DNA of 64,000 nt from Tolypothrix sp. FACHB-123 (GTDB taxonomy: Bacteria; Cyanobacteriota; Cyanobacteriia; Cyanobacteriales; Nostocaceae): contig NZ_JACJRE010000028.1 of assembly GCF_014697075.1 (NCBI RefSeq), positions 39,714-103,713 of the forward strand, given 5' to 3'. Each line of letters begins with the position of its first letter. Position 1 is the first letter of the stretch. The notes beneath the pieces were generated by a model. That model saw nothing but the letters and a program-made list of their open reading frames with translations. It had not been told where the DNA came from and searched no databases. Below are positions 62,751 to 64,000 of the stretch, piece by piece. Made by a program: the position numbers and the translations under genes.

Positions 62751-63137
62751 CTAATCCCCAGATGCTACTTCTCTCTTAGGGTGGTAATCAGAACAAGTAT
62801 TTGCATCTTTAGTCAACGCTATTGCTGGCTGCACAGCGCATTTTAAATAATGATTTCTTGCGAAATAATGACATCTTATACAAGGTAAGTTAGCACAATC
62901 ATTCATGGGTTCAGTAAGCTGATTCTCAGATAATAACTTCAATTTTTTTGTGAAAATTATTAAAATTCCACCCCAAAAAACTAGAAAAGCCAGAAAACTC
63001 CCTGACTGAGCTATAAATGTATCACTGATGAAAAAATTCTCAGTTTTTGCAGGTTGAGTTTGAACTTCTTGCAAGGTTATGGGGTGAGACGATGAATCTA
63101 TTACTTGATATCTTTGCCATATTTCTTGAATTTGCAT
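62751..63137 (-). CDS. Cysteine-rich small membrane protein (128 aa)
   Basis: The product has one hydrophobic helix (FLAFLVFWGGILIIFTK, about 50-66) and a C-terminal domain with five cysteines: NDCANLPCIRCHYFARN, YLKCAVQPAIAL and NTCSDYHPKRE. The CxxCxxC, CAVxP and CxDYxP spacing is typical of a small cyanobacterial family whose function is unknown. It recalls the cysteine pattern of the protein at 17740-18066 (RCAVNPDGPCQGCRHYEP), so the two may share an origin. The N-terminal 45 residues look disordered. No neighbours on the same strand suggest a role. Confidence 0.75.
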   Translation of the reverse strand: MQIQEIWQRYQVIDSSSHPITLQEVQTQPAKTENFFISDTFIAQSGSFLAFLVFWGGILIIFTKKLKLLSENQLTEPMNDCANLPCIRCHYFARNHYLKCAVQPAIALTKDANTCSDYHPKREVASGD

Positions 63138-63675
63138 ATCAATTGTTCTCGGTTATATTTTTATATCTATTCAGCACATATTTTTGTATTGGCTAATACG
63201 GGAAAATATCTTTGTCATCTTTCACTAATTCAGGGAAACTGATGATTGTAATTTAATTGAATTTTTGAAATATACGTAAGGGCGTACTAGCTCCCCTATG
63301 GATAGGTAGATTTTCTTTCAGAAATAAAATCGGATTGCTATATTTATGTAAGTGTTTTATGCCGTAGCCTAAAGCACCACTATATGAAGATAGTTAGTTA
63401 AATAAAACATTTAACACACCCGACAAATATTTAAATTATTTCCCAATTCAAATCTGATTAATATATGAGCTAGCAATATATGATAAATACATATTGTTAG
63501 CTAAGCATATACAACCTCAGATTTAAATATTTAGCTAAATCTATTAACTCAAAAACCTAATTATAGATATAACAAATAAAAAATTATTTCAAATCTCCCA
63601 ATAGGTTTGCCTATTAAGCTTTAGTGTATACCGTAAGCAATAAATCTTTGTTTGCACATCGCTGCAATCATCTAA
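63138..63675. other. AT-rich region without genes
   Basis: No gene, RNA or repeat family is recognised. The part next to 63137 should hold the promoter of the cysteine-rich protein gene. Confidence 0.55.
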
Positions 63676-63848
63676 GAGGTTGTTTGAAAAGTTTTTGGCT
63701 GTGATTTTAGATACTTATTGATCCCCCCTACCCCCCTTAAAAAAGGGGAGCCACTGCGCCCTTGCGGTTTCCCGACTCCCTCAGTGGCGTGGATTTAGGG
63801 GGATCTAAAACGTTTTGCTACCAACGATAGGATTTTTAAAACATCCTC
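63676..63848. mobile_element. MITE-like element with GAGG(T/A)TGTTT ends (173 bp)
   Basis: The left end GAGGTTGTTTGAAAAG and the right end, in reverse complement GAGGATGTTTTAAAAA, are imperfect terminal inverted repeats (about 13 of 16 equal). The element is flanked by TAA on both sides (63673-63675 and 63849-63851), a possible 3-base target duplication. Inside, GATCCCCCC (63720 on) and GGGGGATC (to 63805) form a second inverted repeat with CCTTAAAAAAGGGG. No transposase is encoded. Confidence 0.72.
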
Positions 63849-63851
63849 TAA

Positions 63852-64000
63852 GTAAGTTGGTAATTGCATCCAACTATTACCTGAAAGCAGGGGTGCAGAC
63901 AGGGCAAACGCATCTAAATAGAGAAAAGTGCTAAGTAGAGGTGTGTTTTGAGTAGTACAAGAGAACTATATATAACTGGTGAAGAGAGCGATCGCTAAAA
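63852..64000. other. Right-hand end of the window, no gene seen
   Basis: No coding frame is supported in this stretch. A HIP1 octamer lies at the very end (63989-63996). The purine-rich AGAGCGATCGC may precede a gene beyond the window. Confidence 0.5.

Overview
The window is chromosomal DNA of a filamentous, probably heterocyst-forming cyanobacterium (Nostocales; Nostoc, Anabaena, Calothrix or Tolypothrix-like). The evidence is the dense HIP1 octamer GCGATCGC inside and between genes, a C-terminal DnaE half carrying the split-intein C fragment, a tRNA-Leu(UAA) gene broken by a group I intron, NdhL of the cyanobacterial NDH-1 complex next to a DUF3007 gene and trpA, a PEP-CTERM protein, and several families of short tandem heptamer repeats (TGCCCAA-type, TTGACGG-type) typical of these genomes. 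No rRNA, phage, complete IS or CRISPR array was seen.

Layout. 1-3.2 kb: the 3' part of alaS, then two unrecognised genes closely followed by a VapBC-type toxin-antitoxin pair. 3.3-6.4 kb: an exported TPR-CHAT protein. 7.2-14.3 kb: mgtE with a structured leader, a small secreted protein, a PEP-CTERM protein, a RodZ-like HTH membrane protein, an alpha/beta hydrolase and gatA. 14.5-21.2 kb: the split-intein dnaE C half, a putative PD-(D/E)XK nuclease, small conserved cyanobacterial genes, and a PhnD-like binding protein with a histidine kinase in one operon. 21.6-30.1 kb: intron-containing tRNA-Leu, ndhL-DUF3007-trpA, small membrane proteins, an EEP phosphodiesterase/cls operon and murJ. 30.4-44.9 kb: an EAL protein, an 11-copy 21-bp tandem repeat, two tandem TPR-CHAT paralogues with almost identical 3' ends, a divergent SARP/BTAD-NB-ARC-WD40 protein, a condensation-domain protein and an ABC-2 permease. 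45-52.9 kb: a second toxin-antitoxin pair, a transaldolase-family protein, a secreted protein, an RCK-channel-RCK potassium transport protein, argJ and a glutamine synthetase-like gene. 53.2-62.4 kb: a metal-efflux region (response regulator, lipoprotein, RND pump, membrane fusion protein) with a 63-bp in-frame tandem repeat inside it, a membrane patatin, and a duplicated DUF305 protein. The right end holds a cysteine-rich membrane protein and about 0.86 kb without genes that contains a MITE-like element.

How genes work together. The RND pump, adaptor, lipoprotein and regulator form one transcription unit for heavy-metal export, and the DUF305 protein may belong to the same response. The PhnD-like lipoprotein and kinase probably sense a small ligand together; no ABC transporter genes and no response regulator lie beside them. 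Three CHAT proteases and a STAND regulator in one window suggest a signalling or conflict cluster, but the CHAT proteins carry export signals, so a direct cytosolic partnership is not demonstrated.

The most unusual items are: the in-frame insertion of a dispersed palindrome in two unrelated coding sequences (WD40 gene and the RND adaptor) with a compensatory base change; the two 21/63-bp tandem repeats that stay open in frame; the likely gene conversion between CHAT paralogues; the potential SD-sequestering mgtE leader; and the unrecognised two-gene unit next to vapBC.
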